A DNA stretch of 64,000 nucleotides. Origin: HNR sp040400085 (GTDB lineage: Bacteria; Actinomycetota; Actinomycetes; Actinomycetales; Microbacteriaceae). Shown here one piece after another: positions 1-8,792 of the stretch (position 1 is its first letter; every line of letters begins with the position of its first letter). Below the pieces are notes generated by a model, which searched no databases, was not told the DNA's origin, and saw only the letters and a program-made list of their open reading frames with translations. The translations under genes were made by a program, and so were the position numbers. Location: the NCBI GenBank assembly GCA_040400085.1, contig JBBAQX010000012.1:24467-88466 (forward strand), in the 5' to 3' direction.

Positions 1-67
1 AGTGTGCGCTCACGATCGAAGATGTCCTGTCCTGATAGTTATTTGTGAGTAAAAATGGAGTCTAAGA

Positions 68-577
68 CTAGACTGCTTCGATATCGATGCTGTTCATCAC
101 AACATCCTCAATCGGCTTATCTGCCCCGGCTGTAGCGACTGCGGCTATTGCGTCGACGACTGCACGAGACTCGTCATCAGCGACCTCGCCGAAGATGGTG
201 TGCTTTCCCATGAGCCAATCGGTGTTGCCAACGGTGATGAAGAACTGCGAACCGTTCGTGCCTTCAGGCTTTCCAAAGCTGTTCATTCGCTTTCCTGCAT
301 TTGCCATTGCGAGCATGTAGGGTTTGGCGAAGTTGAGATCGGTATTGATCTCGTCATCGAAGGTGTAGCCGGGGCCGCCCGTTCCGGTTCCGGTGGGGTC
401 TCCACCCTGGATCATAAAACCGGGGATAATGCGGTGAAAGATAACACCGTTGTAAAAGTCTTTTTCGACCAGGTCAGTAAAGTTTTTTACCGTTTTGGGG
501 GCGTGATCTCCAAAAAGATTGATCTTGATGGTGCCGTGGTTAGTGTGGACTGTTGCGATAGATGTATGAAGAGCCAT
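68..577 (-). CDS. ppiA: Peptidyl-prolyl cis-trans isomerase, cyclophilin type
   Basis: 169 residues with no signal peptide, so a cytoplasmic prolyl isomerase that speeds cis/trans isomerisation of Xaa-Pro bonds during folding. The cyclophilin core is intact: FHR (catalytic Arg49), the FMIQGGD segment at 54-60, GTNGSQFFIT at 106-115 and Trp121 before the LMGKHTIFG loop. The length is normal for the single-domain bacterial family. It is the last gene of the minus-strand side; a cyclophilin close to gyrA and the Ile/Ala tRNAs is a usual actinobacterial arrangement. The ATG has no obvious Shine-Dalgarno, but conserved family sequence begins within ten residues of it, so the start is reasonable. 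Confidence 0.95.
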   Translation of the reverse strand: MALHTSIATVHTNHGTIKINLFGDHAPKTVKNFTDLVEKDFYNGVIFHRIIPGFMIQGGDPTGTGTGGPGYTFDDEINTDLNFAKPYMLAMANAGKRMNSFGKPEGTNGSQFFITVGNTDWLMGKHTIFGEVADDESRAVVDAIAAVATAGADKPIEDVVMNSIDIEAV

Positions 578-811
578 GTCGCTAATTCTAGTTGGCTATC
601 AACAACAAAACTTGTAGACGTCTGGGAGTTCTAGGAAGAGGTAACGAATCGCTATCGATGATCGGATGCCCCACCAAACATAATCTTTTTCGTCACCCGA
701 GTTACGAAATTGCTTTGACGTAGATGAAATTTTGTAACAATTCGGTGTAGCGTTGATAACTAGGCGTAGATGCCAATCACAAAGCGCCGATTAGAAGCGG
801 AGGAACCCACT

Positions 812-1330
812 GTGTCGCTCTCACGCAAGCGCAAGCGCGAGCTTAAGAAGCTTAAAAACCATGCCGAAGACGTACTCAACGATCAGAAAATTGTTCTTGA
901 TCGGGCTAAGGACGTTATGTTCGAGGCAGGACTACAGGCAAAACACCTGTCGGACGAGTACGTAGCCCCTCGTGTCAATGAGGCCTATGAAACCGTTCGC
1001 CCAACAGTAGAGCGGGGTGTTGTTAGCGCCCGCAAGGCTATGAGCAGTATCCGACGCGCAGCAGCCCCAGCTGTCACCGCAGCACTTATTAGCGCTGTGA
1101 ACACGCTCGAGGCTGCAGACGACCCACGTGCACGTCGCGCTTCGCAACGCATCGTTCAGCTCGGTAATCGCGCTGGGTTCGCAGTTAAGGCCCCTAGGAA
1201 GAAGCGTTCCGTCGGAGGAGTCATCGCTTTGAGCCTTGGGGTTGCTGCGGCTGCTGGCGTGGCTTACGCTCTCTGGCAGACATTCCGTGCTGACGACGAG
1301 CTCTGGATCGCTGCTGAGGATTCAGAGTAG
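812..1330 (+). CDS. Small conserved membrane-anchored protein, function unknown
   Basis: I take the GTG at 812, not the in-frame ATG at 770, because GGAGGA sits about seven bases before it. The 172-residue product is strongly basic at the N-terminus (SRKRKRELKKLK), has a long helical middle, and carries one hydrophobic segment at about 134-157 (VIALSLGVAAAAGVAYALW). It ends in an acidic tail (ADDELWIAAEDSE). Similar proteins occur beside ppiA in Microbacteriaceae and are often auto-labelled DNA helicase, for which I see no motif. A C-terminally anchored protein with a basic cytoplasmic part that could touch nucleic acid is an inference only. A very strong terminator follows. Confidence 0.75.
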   Translation: MSLSRKRKRELKKLKNHAEDVLNDQKIVLDRAKDVMFEAGLQAKHLSDEYVAPRVNEAYETVRPTVERGVVSARKAMSSIRRAAAPAVTAALISAVNTLEAADDPRARRASQRIVQLGNRAGFAVKAPRKKRSVGGVIALSLGVAAAAGVAYALWQTFRADDELWIAAEDSE

Positions 1331-1342
1331 CCCCTCACACCT

Positions 1343-1389
1343 AATAGGTGAGGCCTTGTTCCCGGTTCGGGAACAAGGCCTCACCTATT
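1343..1389 (+). terminator. Strong intrinsic terminator, 21-bp perfect stem
   Basis: A 21-base left arm (1343-1363) pairs without mismatch with 1369-1389 around a five-base loop (GGTTC). The arms run from AATAGGTG to CACCTATT and a T-rich stretch follows. It lies 12 bases after the stop of the gene at 812-1330 and is symmetric, so it can also act on the minus strand. Confidence 0.85.
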
Positions 1390-1473
1390 TTAACAGCGGC
1401 ACAGTCGAAAATCGCCTTTCAAGCCACGAACCACATCTCTTGGTCCCTGGGTTGCAATGCGACTAAACAAAGC

Positions 1474-1535
1474 CCGTTAGAGACGATCCTCGCAACGCTC
1501 AGCGTAGAACGAGTCTCAGTGTCATCGTCTAACGG
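1474..1535. other. Imperfect inverted repeat, possible structured element
   Basis: CCGTTAG-AGACGAT at 1474-1487 is an imperfect reverse complement of ATCGTCT-AACGG at 1524-1535 (two extra bases on the left arm), with a smaller CGC-TCA-GCG hairpin inside. It sits in the 180-bp spacer between two terminators and is not explained by either. Confidence 0.35.
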
Positions 1536-1571
1536 CCCCAGAGTACGGATAACATGTCGAGCCGGAACAAC

Positions 1572-1607
1572 AAAACCCGCCTCCTGCACTGGGCAGGCGG
1601 CGGGTTT
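1572..1607 (-). terminator. Terminator of the tRNA-Ile/tRNA-Ala operon
   Basis: AAAACCCGCC (1572-1581) pairs with GGCGGGTTTT (1598-1607), with further pairing (CCTGC/GCAGG) inside. Read on the minus strand it starts ten bases after the tRNA-Ala 3' end and finishes in a T run. It is near-symmetric and may be bidirectional. Confidence 0.85.
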
Positions 1608-1616
1608 TATATTTTG

Positions 1617-1689
1617 TGGAGCCTAGGAGAATCGAACTCCTGACATCCTGCTTGCAAAGCAGGCACTCTACCAACTGAGTTAAGGCCCC
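1617..1689 (-). tRNA. tRNA-Ala (anticodon TGC)
   Basis: 73 bases folding as a cloverleaf: acceptor GGGGCCT/AGGCTCC with one G-U pair, D-loop AACTCAGTTGGTAGAGT, anticodon arm CCTGC-TTTGCAA-GCAGG giving TGC, and T-arm GGAG-TTCGATT-CTCC. CCA is not encoded (CAA follows the discriminator A), so it depends on the CCA-adding enzyme at 24234. It is the second gene of a two-tRNA operon. Confidence 0.96.
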
Positions 1690-1739
1690 TTACGGGTGAG
1701 ATGCTTTCAGAACGCAACCGTTCTATTATACACATCTCG

Positions 1740-1813
1740 TGGGGCTACCAGGACTTGAACCTGGGACCTCTTCATTATCAGTGAAGCGCTCTAACCACCT
1801 GAGCTATAGCCCC
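1740..1813 (-). tRNA. tRNA-Ile (anticodon GAT)
   Basis: 74 bases: acceptor GGGGCTA/TAGCCCC, anticodon arm CTTCA-CTGATAA-TGAAG giving GAT, and T-arm CCAGG-TTCAAGT-CCTGG. CCA is not encoded. It lies 50 bases upstream of tRNA-Ala on the same strand, the usual Ile-Ala pair downstream of gyrA in Actinobacteria. Confidence 0.96.
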
Positions 1814-1912
1814 GAAGACCCAAGAAGAAACACTACCGGATTTTTTGCAGATCTCCCAATCGAGATGCAAAAACCGCAGAAAATCACGGCGTGTCTCCTC
1901 GAGCACGGTTGT

Positions 1913-2320
1913 TTAACTGCTCGTAAACCCGAGCTGAAATCCACCCGTAATTTTCACAATAAGGTTATAAATAACTGCAACGACGGCACCGAGAGCTGTC
2001 CCAACGATTGTGTTCAGTACAGCACCGACGACGGTGAACCCCATGACCTGTTGAAGGCCGAGCACATCTGTCAATTTGAATTCATCACCAGCGATATCGG
2101 TAAAGACCGAACCAATCTTGTCTATAATCCCGGTCTGCGTGAGCACTGTAAAGATCAGAAAGACTGCTACAAGCATAACTATGGCAGCACTGAGTGACAG
2201 GAGGAACGAAAACTTTACAGCGGACCAAAAGTCCACGTAGACAAGCTTGAGTCGAACCTGCTTTGCCGGCGCTTTCTTTCGAGATTTACTCGCCAGCTTG
2301 TCAGCGACACTATTGCTCAT
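1913..2320 (-). CDS. DUF3566 transmembrane protein
   Basis: 135 residues with a basic N-terminus (KSRKKAPAK), a first membrane segment at about 33-60 (FSFLLSLSAAIVMLVAVFLIF) and a second at about 92-122. This is the DUF3566 family, whose members sit directly after gyrA in most Actinobacteria (Rv0007 in M. tuberculosis). The start overlaps the gyrA stop by 11 bases, so it is translationally coupled to gyrase. The function is not established; the constant linkage suggests a housekeeping envelope role. Confidence 0.9.
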   Translation of the reverse strand: MSNSVADKLASKSRKKAPAKQVRLKLVYVDFWSAVKFSFLLSLSAAIVMLVAVFLIFTVLTQTGIIDKIGSVFTDIAGDEFKLTDVLGLQQVMGFTVVGAVLNTIVGTALGAVVAVIYNLIVKITGGFQLGFTSS

Positions 2321-4856
2321 TCGTTGCGTCCTTCTCTGTTACGTCCGTCACGACCTCGCCTACGGCGTTATCGGAATCGGATTCTTCGGTCTCGAGATTG
2401 CGTTCTGAATTTCGAGCGATTCCAATAATACGGTCGTTGTCTGGGAATCGTGCGAAGACAACGCCCATTGTGTTTCGTCCTTTAGCAGGAACTTCTGCAA
2501 CGGAGGAGCGAACAACCTTGCCGCTCGCAAGTACAACAAGTACCTCATCCGACTCATCGACGATCAAACCGCCAACCAAATCACCGCGGTTTTCATCAAG
2601 CTTGGCAACCTTGACACCGAAACCGGAGCGGTTCTGGACACGGTATTCGTCGACCTTCGTGCGCTTGGCATAGCCACCCTCAGTGACGACAAAAACAAAA
2701 CCATCATCTGTAACGGAGCTCGCGTCCAAAAGGCTATCACCGTCACGGAAGCCCATACCTCGAACACCGCTGGTAGAACGACCCATGGGGCGTAGAGCCG
2801 TGTCATTTGCTGTAAATCTGATGGACATACCCTTACGCGAAACCAAGAGAACATCAGAGTCTTCGTTCGCAAGAAGCGCTGAGACCAACTCGTCTCCCTC
2901 ACGCAGCTTGATGGCAATAATACCGCCAGTACGATTGGTGTCGTACTCCGTAAGAGCCGTCTTCTTTACAAGACCTTCTCTGGTAGCAAGCAAGAGATAT
3001 TGCGCGGCCTCGTAATTGGGGATGTCCAGAATCTGAGTAATCTGTTCCTCCGGCTGAAGCGCAAGAAGGTTAGCTACGTGCTGACCCTTCGCGTCACGAC
3101 CACCCTCAGGAATCTCGTATGTCTTGGCCCGGTACACCCGGCCCGCATTCGTGAAGAAGAGAAGCCAGTGATGCGTTGTGGTGACAAAGAAGTGCTCGAC
3201 AATGTCGTCAGCACGCAGCTGCGCACCCTTGACCCCCTTGCCGCCGCGGTGCTGGCTGCGATAGTTATCGCTGCGAGTACGCTTTACATAGCCACCGCGG
3301 GTAACTGTGACCACCATCTCCTCCTCGGGAATGAGGTCTTCGATGGACATGTCACCGCCGTAACCCATCATGATCTCAGTGCGACGGTCATCCCCGAATC
3401 GATCAACGATTTCGGTCAGCTCCTCGCTCACAATCTCGCGCTGGCGGGAGGGAGTTTCCAGGATGAAGTTGTATTCCTTGATCTTGGCCAAAAGCTCGTC
3501 GGCTTCTTCATTGATCTTCTGACGCTCGAGGGCTGCCAGACGGCGCAATTGCATGTCAAGGATCGCGCGGGCCTGAAGCTCGTCGATGTCGAGCAGCTCT
3601 ATGAGGCCGTCGCGTGCCGCTTCAACGGTAGGGGAGCGTCGGATCAAGGCGATGACCTCATCAAGGGCGTCCAATGCCTTCAGATAGGCGCGCAGGATAT
3701 GCATACGCTCTTCTGCCTTGCGTAGGCGGAACTGGGTGCGGCGAACGATCACTTCGATCTGATGCGCGACCCACGCCGTGATAAAGCCATCGATAGGCAG
3801 GGTACGAGGTACACCATCCACAATCGCGAGCATGTTTGCGCCAAAGTTTTCCTGCAGCTGCGTGTGCTTGTACAGGTTATTGAGGACAACTTTGGCTACG
3901 GCGTCACGCTTGAGCACGATAACGAGGCGCTGGCCCGTGCGGCCACTGGTCTCGTCACGAATATCAGCGATACCGCCGATCTTGCCGTCCTTAACCAGAT
4001 CAGCGATCTTAATCGCGAGATTATCGGGGTTGACCTGGTAGGGCAGCTCTGTGATCACGAGACAGTTACGGCCCTGGAGTTCTTCCACACTCACAACGGC
4101 GCGCATCGTGATAGAACCACGACCCGTCGTGTAAGCGTCCTTAATTCCCTGCGTTCCCAAGATTTGAGCGCCAGTAGGGAAGTCGGGTCCCTTGATACGT
4201 TCCATCAGCGCCTCGAGTAGCTCCTCGCGGGAGGCCTCCGGGTGTGCCAGGTGCCAGAGAGCTCCGTCGGATACCTCGCGCAGGTTGTGCGGAGGAATGT
4301 TGGTGGCCATACCAACAGCGATACCAACGGATCCGTTAACGAGCAGGTTGGGAAAACGGCTCGGAAGAACGGCAGGTTCTTGTGTGCGCCCATCATAGTT
4401 GTCTTGGAAATCAACGGTTTCTTCGTCAATGTCGCGTACCATTTCGAGGGCGAGCGGAGCCATCTTGGTCTCGGTGTATCTGGGGGCAGCAGCGCCGTCG
4501 TTACCCGGGGAGCCGAAGTTACCCTGGCCGAGGGCAAGCGGATAACGCAGGCTCCATGGCTGTACGAGACGCACGAGTGCGTCGTAAATCGCACTGTCAC
4601 CATGCGGGTGGAATTGCCCCATGACGTCGCCAACCACGCGAGCGCACTTGGAAAAAGCGCGGTCAGGACGGTAACCTCCGTCGTACATCGCGTAGATCAC
4701 GCGGCGATGCACGGGCTTGAGCCCGTCGCGAACCTCTGGCAGTGCGCGGCCAACGATAACGCTCATCGCGTAGTCGAGGTAGCTGCGCTGCATCTCCATT
4801 TGGAGATCCACCTGATTAATCTTGCCGTGGTCGTGTGCTGTCGTCTCTTCTGCCAT
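2310..4856 (-). CDS. gyrA: DNA gyrase subunit A
   Basis: 848 residues, full length. Subunit A cuts and rejoins DNA in the A2B2 enzyme that introduces negative supercoils with ATP. The active tyrosine is Tyr127 in AAPRYTET. The quinolone pocket reads HPHGDSAIYD with Ser88 and Asp92 at the positions equivalent to E. coli Ser83 and Asp87, the wild-type susceptible state as far as sequence shows. The wrapping motif (GyrA box) is QHRGGKG in the C-terminal beta-pinwheel. The acidic tail (EESDSDNAVGEVVTDV) is typical. It lies 136 bases after gyrB and overlaps the following DUF3566 gene. Confidence 0.98.
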   Translation of the reverse strand: MAEETTAHDHGKINQVDLQMEMQRSYLDYAMSVIVGRALPEVRDGLKPVHRRVIYAMYDGGYRPDRAFSKCARVVGDVMGQFHPHGDSAIYDALVRLVQPWSLRYPLALGQGNFGSPGNDGAAAPRYTETKMAPLALEMVRDIDEETVDFQDNYDGRTQEPAVLPSRFPNLLVNGSVGIAVGMATNIPPHNLREVSDGALWHLAHPEASREELLEALMERIKGPDFPTGAQILGTQGIKDAYTTGRGSITMRAVVSVEELQGRNCLVITELPYQVNPDNLAIKIADLVKDGKIGGIADIRDETSGRTGQRLVIVLKRDAVAKVVLNNLYKHTQLQENFGANMLAIVDGVPRTLPIDGFITAWVAHQIEVIVRRTQFRLRKAEERMHILRAYLKALDALDEVIALIRRSPTVEAARDGLIELLDIDELQARAILDMQLRRLAALERQKINEEADELLAKIKEYNFILETPSRQREIVSEELTEIVDRFGDDRRTEIMMGYGGDMSIEDLIPEEEMVVTVTRGGYVKRTRSDNYRSQHRGGKGVKGAQLRADDIVEHFFVTTTHHWLLFFTNAGRVYRAKTYEIPEGGRDAKGQHVANLLALQPEEQITQILDIPNYEAAQYLLLATREGLVKKTALTEYDTNRTGGIIAIKLREGDELVSALLANEDSDVLLVSRKGMSIRFTANDTALRPMGRSTSGVRGMGFRDGDSLLDASSVTDDGFVFVVTEGGYAKRTKVDEYRVQNRSGFGVKVAKLDENRGDLVGGLIVDESDEVLVVLASGKVVRSSVAEVPAKGRNTMGVVFARFPDNDRIIGIARNSERNLETEESDSDNAVGEVVTDVTEKDATNEQ

Positions 4857-4992
4857 GTCTCTTCTCGCTCGTCGTTCTCAGGTCGAGTCGGGTGCCTCAA
4901 TATTTGTTGGTCTCAATTGACCGGGATGCCGGTGTTACGTATCCATTCGCGAACGGATGCCCGTGGCTGGGGCGTTAACCGCATCATCCTTT

Positions 4993-6996
4993 CTAAATAT
5001 CGAGGAACCGCACATCCTTTGCGTTCTTCTGAATAAAGTTTCGTCGGCTTTCCACATCTTCGCCCATGAGGGTTGTGAAGATTTGGTCGGCAGCGATTGC
5101 GTCGTCCAGGGTTACCTGAAGAAGCGTGCGGCTTTCCGGGGCCATCGTGGTTTCCCAGAGTTCCTTGTAGTCCATCTCGCCAAGACCCTTATAACGCTGA
5201 ATCCCGTTGTCCTTGGGAATGCGATGGCCAGCGGCCTGCCCTGCTACGAGACGTCTATCGCGTTCTTCGTCGCTGTACACGTACTCGTGTTCGGCGTTGG
5301 TCCACTTGAGGCGATACAGCGGAGGTTGCGCCAGGTACACGTAGCCCTGGTCGATCAGCGGGCGCATGTAGCGGAACAAGAGCGTCAATAGCAGCGTTGT
5401 GATGTGCTGTCCATCGACATCGGCATCGGCCATCAAGACAATCTTGTGGTAGCGAGCCTTCTCCGCGTTAAATTCGTCGCCGATTCCGGCTCCGAACGCC
5501 GTGATCATTGCCTGAACCTCGGCATTGCCAAGGGCACGATCAAGGCGGGCCTTTTCAACGTTGAGGATTTTTCCTCGCAGCGGCAATATTGCCTGAGTCT
5601 CGGGGTTACGGCCCTGAACGGCGGAACCGCCGGCCGAGTCTCCCTCAACAATGAAGATCTCTGAGATTGACGGGTCTTTCGACTGGCAATCTTTGAGTTT
5701 TCCTGGCATTCCACCGCCCTCGAGGAGGCCCTTGCGTCGTGCAGTTTCCCTGGCCTTTCGGGCTGCCATTCGCGCTGTCGCCGCGGAGATAGCCTTGCGA
5801 ATGATTTCTTTCGCAACGTTCGGGTTCCGACCGAACCAATCGCCCAACTGGTCACCGGTTACTTTTTGAACAAAGGCTTTGGCTTCTGTATTACCCAGCT
5901 TGGTTTTGGTTTGGCCCTCGAATTGGGGCTCACCCAATTTAATCGAGACAACAGCGGTGAGGCCCTCACGCACATCATCGCCGGAGAGGTTCTCATCTTT
6001 ATCGCGAAGAATATTCTTTTCGCGGGCATATTTATTTACAAGTGTTGTGAGAGCCGCACGGAAACCTTCTTCGTGGGTGCCACCCTCATGAGTGTTGATC
6101 GTGTTTGCATAGGTGTGAACACTCTCCGTGTATGAGGTTGTCCACTGCATCGCGACCTCGAGGGCAATCTTTTTCTCAGGGTCTTCAAGTTCAAACGAAA
6201 TTATTTCGTCATTCACGATATCCGCGCGCTTGGCTTTGTTCAGGAATGCAACATAGTCGACCAGGCCATTTTCGTAGAAAAAAACATCGTTGCGGAGCTT
6301 AATCTCGGTGGAATCATTGCTCTCCTCATCGTCAACAGGTTTTTCTACCCGCTCATCGGTGAGACTGATTCGCAGACCCTTGTTGAGGAACGCCATCTGT
6401 TGGAAGCGATTGCGGAGCGTATCGTAATCGAATTCAACGGTCTCAAAAATATCAGGGCTTGGCCAGAATGTGATCGTAGTTCCCGTTTCGGAGGATGCCT
6501 CACCCATTTCCAGGGGAGCATCGGGGACTCCGATGGTGAAGCGTTGACGATAAACATTTCCCTGACGACGAACCTCAACGGCGAGATGCGTCGACAGTGC
6601 GTTCACAACTGAGCTACCAACACCGTGAAGTCCACCTGAGACCGCATATCCGCCCCCGCCGAATTTTCCGCCGGCGTGAAGAATAGTGAGTACGACCTCG
6701 ACGGTTGACTTCTTCTCCACAGGGTGAATGTCTACCGGGATGCCGCGCCCATTATCAACAACTCGCACCGCACCATCTTTGAGAATGGTGACTTCGATGT
6801 GATCACAGTACCCGGCAAGGGCTTCATCAACCGAGTTATCCACAATCTCATACACAAGGTGATGAAGACCGCGAGGACCGGTAGAACCGATGTACATACC
6901 CGGGCGTTTGCGTACCGCCTCGAGTCCCTCAAGAACCTGGATATCTCCAGCTCCGTATTCGTTTTCGTTCTGATCCGTATTTACTTCGGGACTCAT
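4993..6996 (-). CDS. gyrB: DNA gyrase subunit B
   Basis: 667 residues, full length. It carries the GHKL ATPase (VYEIVDNSVDEA near 48-59 with the catalytic Glu, and GRGIPV), the transducer domain, and a TOPRIM domain with EGDSAGG and DADVDGQHI for Mg2+ and strand cleavage. The C-terminal RFLDI is the usual GyrB end. AGGAG precedes the ATG by 11 bases. A 121-bp gap separates it from dciA upstream; gyrB, gyrA and DUF3566 probably form one transcript. Confidence 0.98.
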   Translation of the reverse strand: MSPEVNTDQNENEYGAGDIQVLEGLEAVRKRPGMYIGSTGPRGLHHLVYEIVDNSVDEALAGYCDHIEVTILKDGAVRVVDNGRGIPVDIHPVEKKSTVEVVLTILHAGGKFGGGGYAVSGGLHGVGSSVVNALSTHLAVEVRRQGNVYRQRFTIGVPDAPLEMGEASSETGTTITFWPSPDIFETVEFDYDTLRNRFQQMAFLNKGLRISLTDERVEKPVDDEESNDSTEIKLRNDVFFYENGLVDYVAFLNKAKRADIVNDEIISFELEDPEKKIALEVAMQWTTSYTESVHTYANTINTHEGGTHEEGFRAALTTLVNKYAREKNILRDKDENLSGDDVREGLTAVVSIKLGEPQFEGQTKTKLGNTEAKAFVQKVTGDQLGDWFGRNPNVAKEIIRKAISAATARMAARKARETARRKGLLEGGGMPGKLKDCQSKDPSISEIFIVEGDSAGGSAVQGRNPETQAILPLRGKILNVEKARLDRALGNAEVQAMITAFGAGIGDEFNAEKARYHKIVLMADADVDGQHITTLLLTLLFRYMRPLIDQGYVYLAQPPLYRLKWTNAEHEYVYSDEERDRRLVAGQAAGHRIPKDNGIQRYKGLGEMDYKELWETTMAPESRTLLQVTLDDAIAADQIFTTLMGEDVESRRNFIQKNAKDVRFLDI

Positions 6997-7117
6997 ATAG
7001 AAACGTTTCTCCTGACATGGAACATCCGACTATTAAGTCTACCAAGTTAACCACGGAGAAGTTGGCTATTCTGCGATCTAACGGACGTTTCTTTCCAGTT
7101 TGATCTGTTTTGTGTCC

Positions 7118-7624
7118 CTAGCCATAGGTATCGCGCGGGCCGCGCCCTGGAATGGACCTGAAGCCATGTTTCCATGAAGGTACGTCGGGGCCGAGAAATC
7201 GAATTGATTCAACACGCGCGTCTGGGTGGGTCAGTGAAATCTGCTCGAGAATACTCGAACGCATGAGTCGAAGCTGAGTAGCCCAGGCCGTTGAATCGCA
7301 TTGAACAACCAAAACGCCATCAGCCAAATCGACTGGATGTGCGTGTTCAGCTACGTTTTCACCGGCGAGTTTCGCCCACCCAAGTAACACCTGCGACTGC
7401 GCTAACTGCGGAGTCCAACCGAGCTGTTGAGTTAGATTTCCTATCGTGGACCCAAGCGAGTGCGGGTCTCGACCCTTTCCGAAAGGAACCGATTCTCCCT
7501 TTTCCCCGGATCTACCACGTTTCGACGCGCCCTGACGCTTGCCCGACCAGACCTGTTTGAGGTGAAGATAGAGCCTAGTCGACTCGTTATCCACAGGCTC
7601 TGGGGATGGAACGTTGCCCACCAT
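7118..7624 (-). CDS. dciA: DciA-type DUF721 protein, replicative helicase loader
   Basis: 168 residues. The N-terminal third is basic and low-complexity (GKRQGASKRGRSGEKG) and the DUF721 domain covers about 58-160 (LTQQLGWTPQLAQSQVLLGWAKLAG...LRLMRSSILEQI). DciA proteins load the DnaB helicase in bacteria without DnaC/DnaI, and a dnaB gene is present at 42732. The start codon shares one base with the recF stop (TAATG), so translation is coupled to recF. A position between recF and gyrB is standard in Actinobacteria. Confidence 0.9.
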   Translation of the reverse strand: MVGNVPSPEPVDNESTRLYLHLKQVWSGKRQGASKRGRSGEKGESVPFGKGRDPHSLGSTIGNLTQQLGWTPQLAQSQVLLGWAKLAGENVAEHAHPVDLADGVLVVQCDSTAWATQLRLMRSSILEQISLTHPDARVESIRFLGPDVPSWKHGFRSIPGRGPRDTYG

Positions 7625-8772
7625 TATTTAGCTCCGACAATGGTGCCGCCCGATATGCGGATGATGTTCCACGTGAAACCGTCAGGAACATCCTCCTCTA
7701 CCGCGGCGGTAACAATAACCTGCTCATACCCACCGATAGCATTTAAAAGTCGTTCCCTTCTGCGCAGATCTAATTCCGCAAAAACATCATCAAGAATAAG
7801 TACGGGGTCTCCCGTGGTACTTCGTTCCCTTACTCTCTCTGCCGAACCGAGTCTCAGAGCAAGTGCATACGACCAGGATTCACCGTGACTTGCGTATCCT
7901 TTGACAGGTAATCCGTTCAATTCCAAATAAAGATCATCCCGATGAGGCCCAACAAGTGTAATCGCTCGTTCAATCTCTTTTGATCGTACGGATGCGAGGG
8001 CTTTCCGAAATCGTTCAGCGGTTGGCGCTGACCTTGGCGACGGGTTTTCATCGACATCGCCTCCGGCGGAAATGGAGTCGATACTGTGAACCACAGTCAT
8101 CCTGGGGGAGTGGTCATCGTCAGCAATGTGGCGATAGGCGTTGTGAACGGGAAGCCTCAATTGCTCGATCAGGCTGGTTCGAGCATCCATTATTTGAGAG
8201 CCCAGCGCGACAAGCCGCTCGTCCCAGACATCAAGGGTTGAGAGCTGAGAGTTCTGTGCTCCGACCTGTCTGGCTGATTTTAATAGCGTATTTCTTTGTT
8301 TGACCACCCGATCATAATCAGCCAGGATTTCAATCATTCTGGGAGAGTCTGCGACTATTCTCTCGTCCATGAATTTTCGACGAAGCGACGGGTCGCCACG
8401 AACAATACTCAGATCTTCCGGCGCAAAAAGGATGCTTGAAAAATAACGTGGTAATTCGCGTGGCTTGCTCGGACCTCGATTAACCTGAGCGCGGTTTGCG
8501 CCAGATTTATTAATCTGAAGTTCAAGGAGTAATTCTCGGTTTTCATGGGCGACCCGCATTCTAACAATCGCGGCATCCTGTCCTTGCCTAACCAGTGCAT
8601 GATCGCCGGCGACTCTGTGTGAGCCAAGTGTTGCGAAATATCCGATTGCCTCTACAAGATTGGTTTTACCTTGACCGTTCCTACCTAGAAGGAGATTTGG
8701 TCCTGCCTCCAGCGATAAATCGCCGATGACATAGTTACGATAATCGGCCACACTGAGATGAGTGACCCTCAT
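7624..8772 (-). CDS. recF: DNA replication and repair protein RecF
   Basis: 382 residues. An SMC-like ATPase that helps RecOR load RecA at single-strand gaps. Walker A is GRNGQGKTNLVEA near 30-42, the ABC signature region is SHGESWSYALALRL near 290, and Walker B is PVLILDDVFAELD near 320. Twenty bases separate it from dnaN upstream and it shares one base with dciA downstream, an operon arrangement. A parS-like 16-mer lies inside its 3' end at 7665-7680, so the coding sequence also seems to serve segregation. Confidence 0.97.
   Translation of the reverse strand: MRVTHLSVADYRNYVIGDLSLEAGPNLLLGRNGQGKTNLVEAIGYFATLGSHRVAGDHALVRQGQDAAIVRMRVAHENRELLLELQINKSGANRAQVNRGPSKPRELPRYFSSILFAPEDLSIVRGDPSLRRKFMDERIVADSPRMIEILADYDRVVKQRNTLLKSARQVGAQNSQLSTLDVWDERLVALGSQIMDARTSLIEQLRLPVHNAYRHIADDDHSPRMTVVHSIDSISAGGDVDENPSPRSAPTAERFRKALASVRSKEIERAITLVGPHRDDLYLELNGLPVKGYASHGESWSYALALRLGSAERVRERSTTGDPVLILDDVFAELDLRRRERLLNAIGGYEQVIVTAAVEEDVPDGFTWNIIRISGGTIVGAK
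7665..7680. promoter_or_regulatory. parS-like ParB site inside recF
   Basis: TGTTCCACGTGAAACC matches the parS consensus TGTTTCACGTGAAACA at 14 of 16 positions, including the CACGTG core. The other good sites lie at 14862, 15550 and 17537, on the other side of the origin. Confidence 0.65.
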
Positions 8773-8792
8773 TCAATCAAGCCTTCCATACC

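Noticed and set aside
20..40. GATGTCCTGTCCTGA near the left edge as a match to the right-edge repeats
   Set aside because: Only a short GATGTCCTG stretch is shared; not enough to call another element end.
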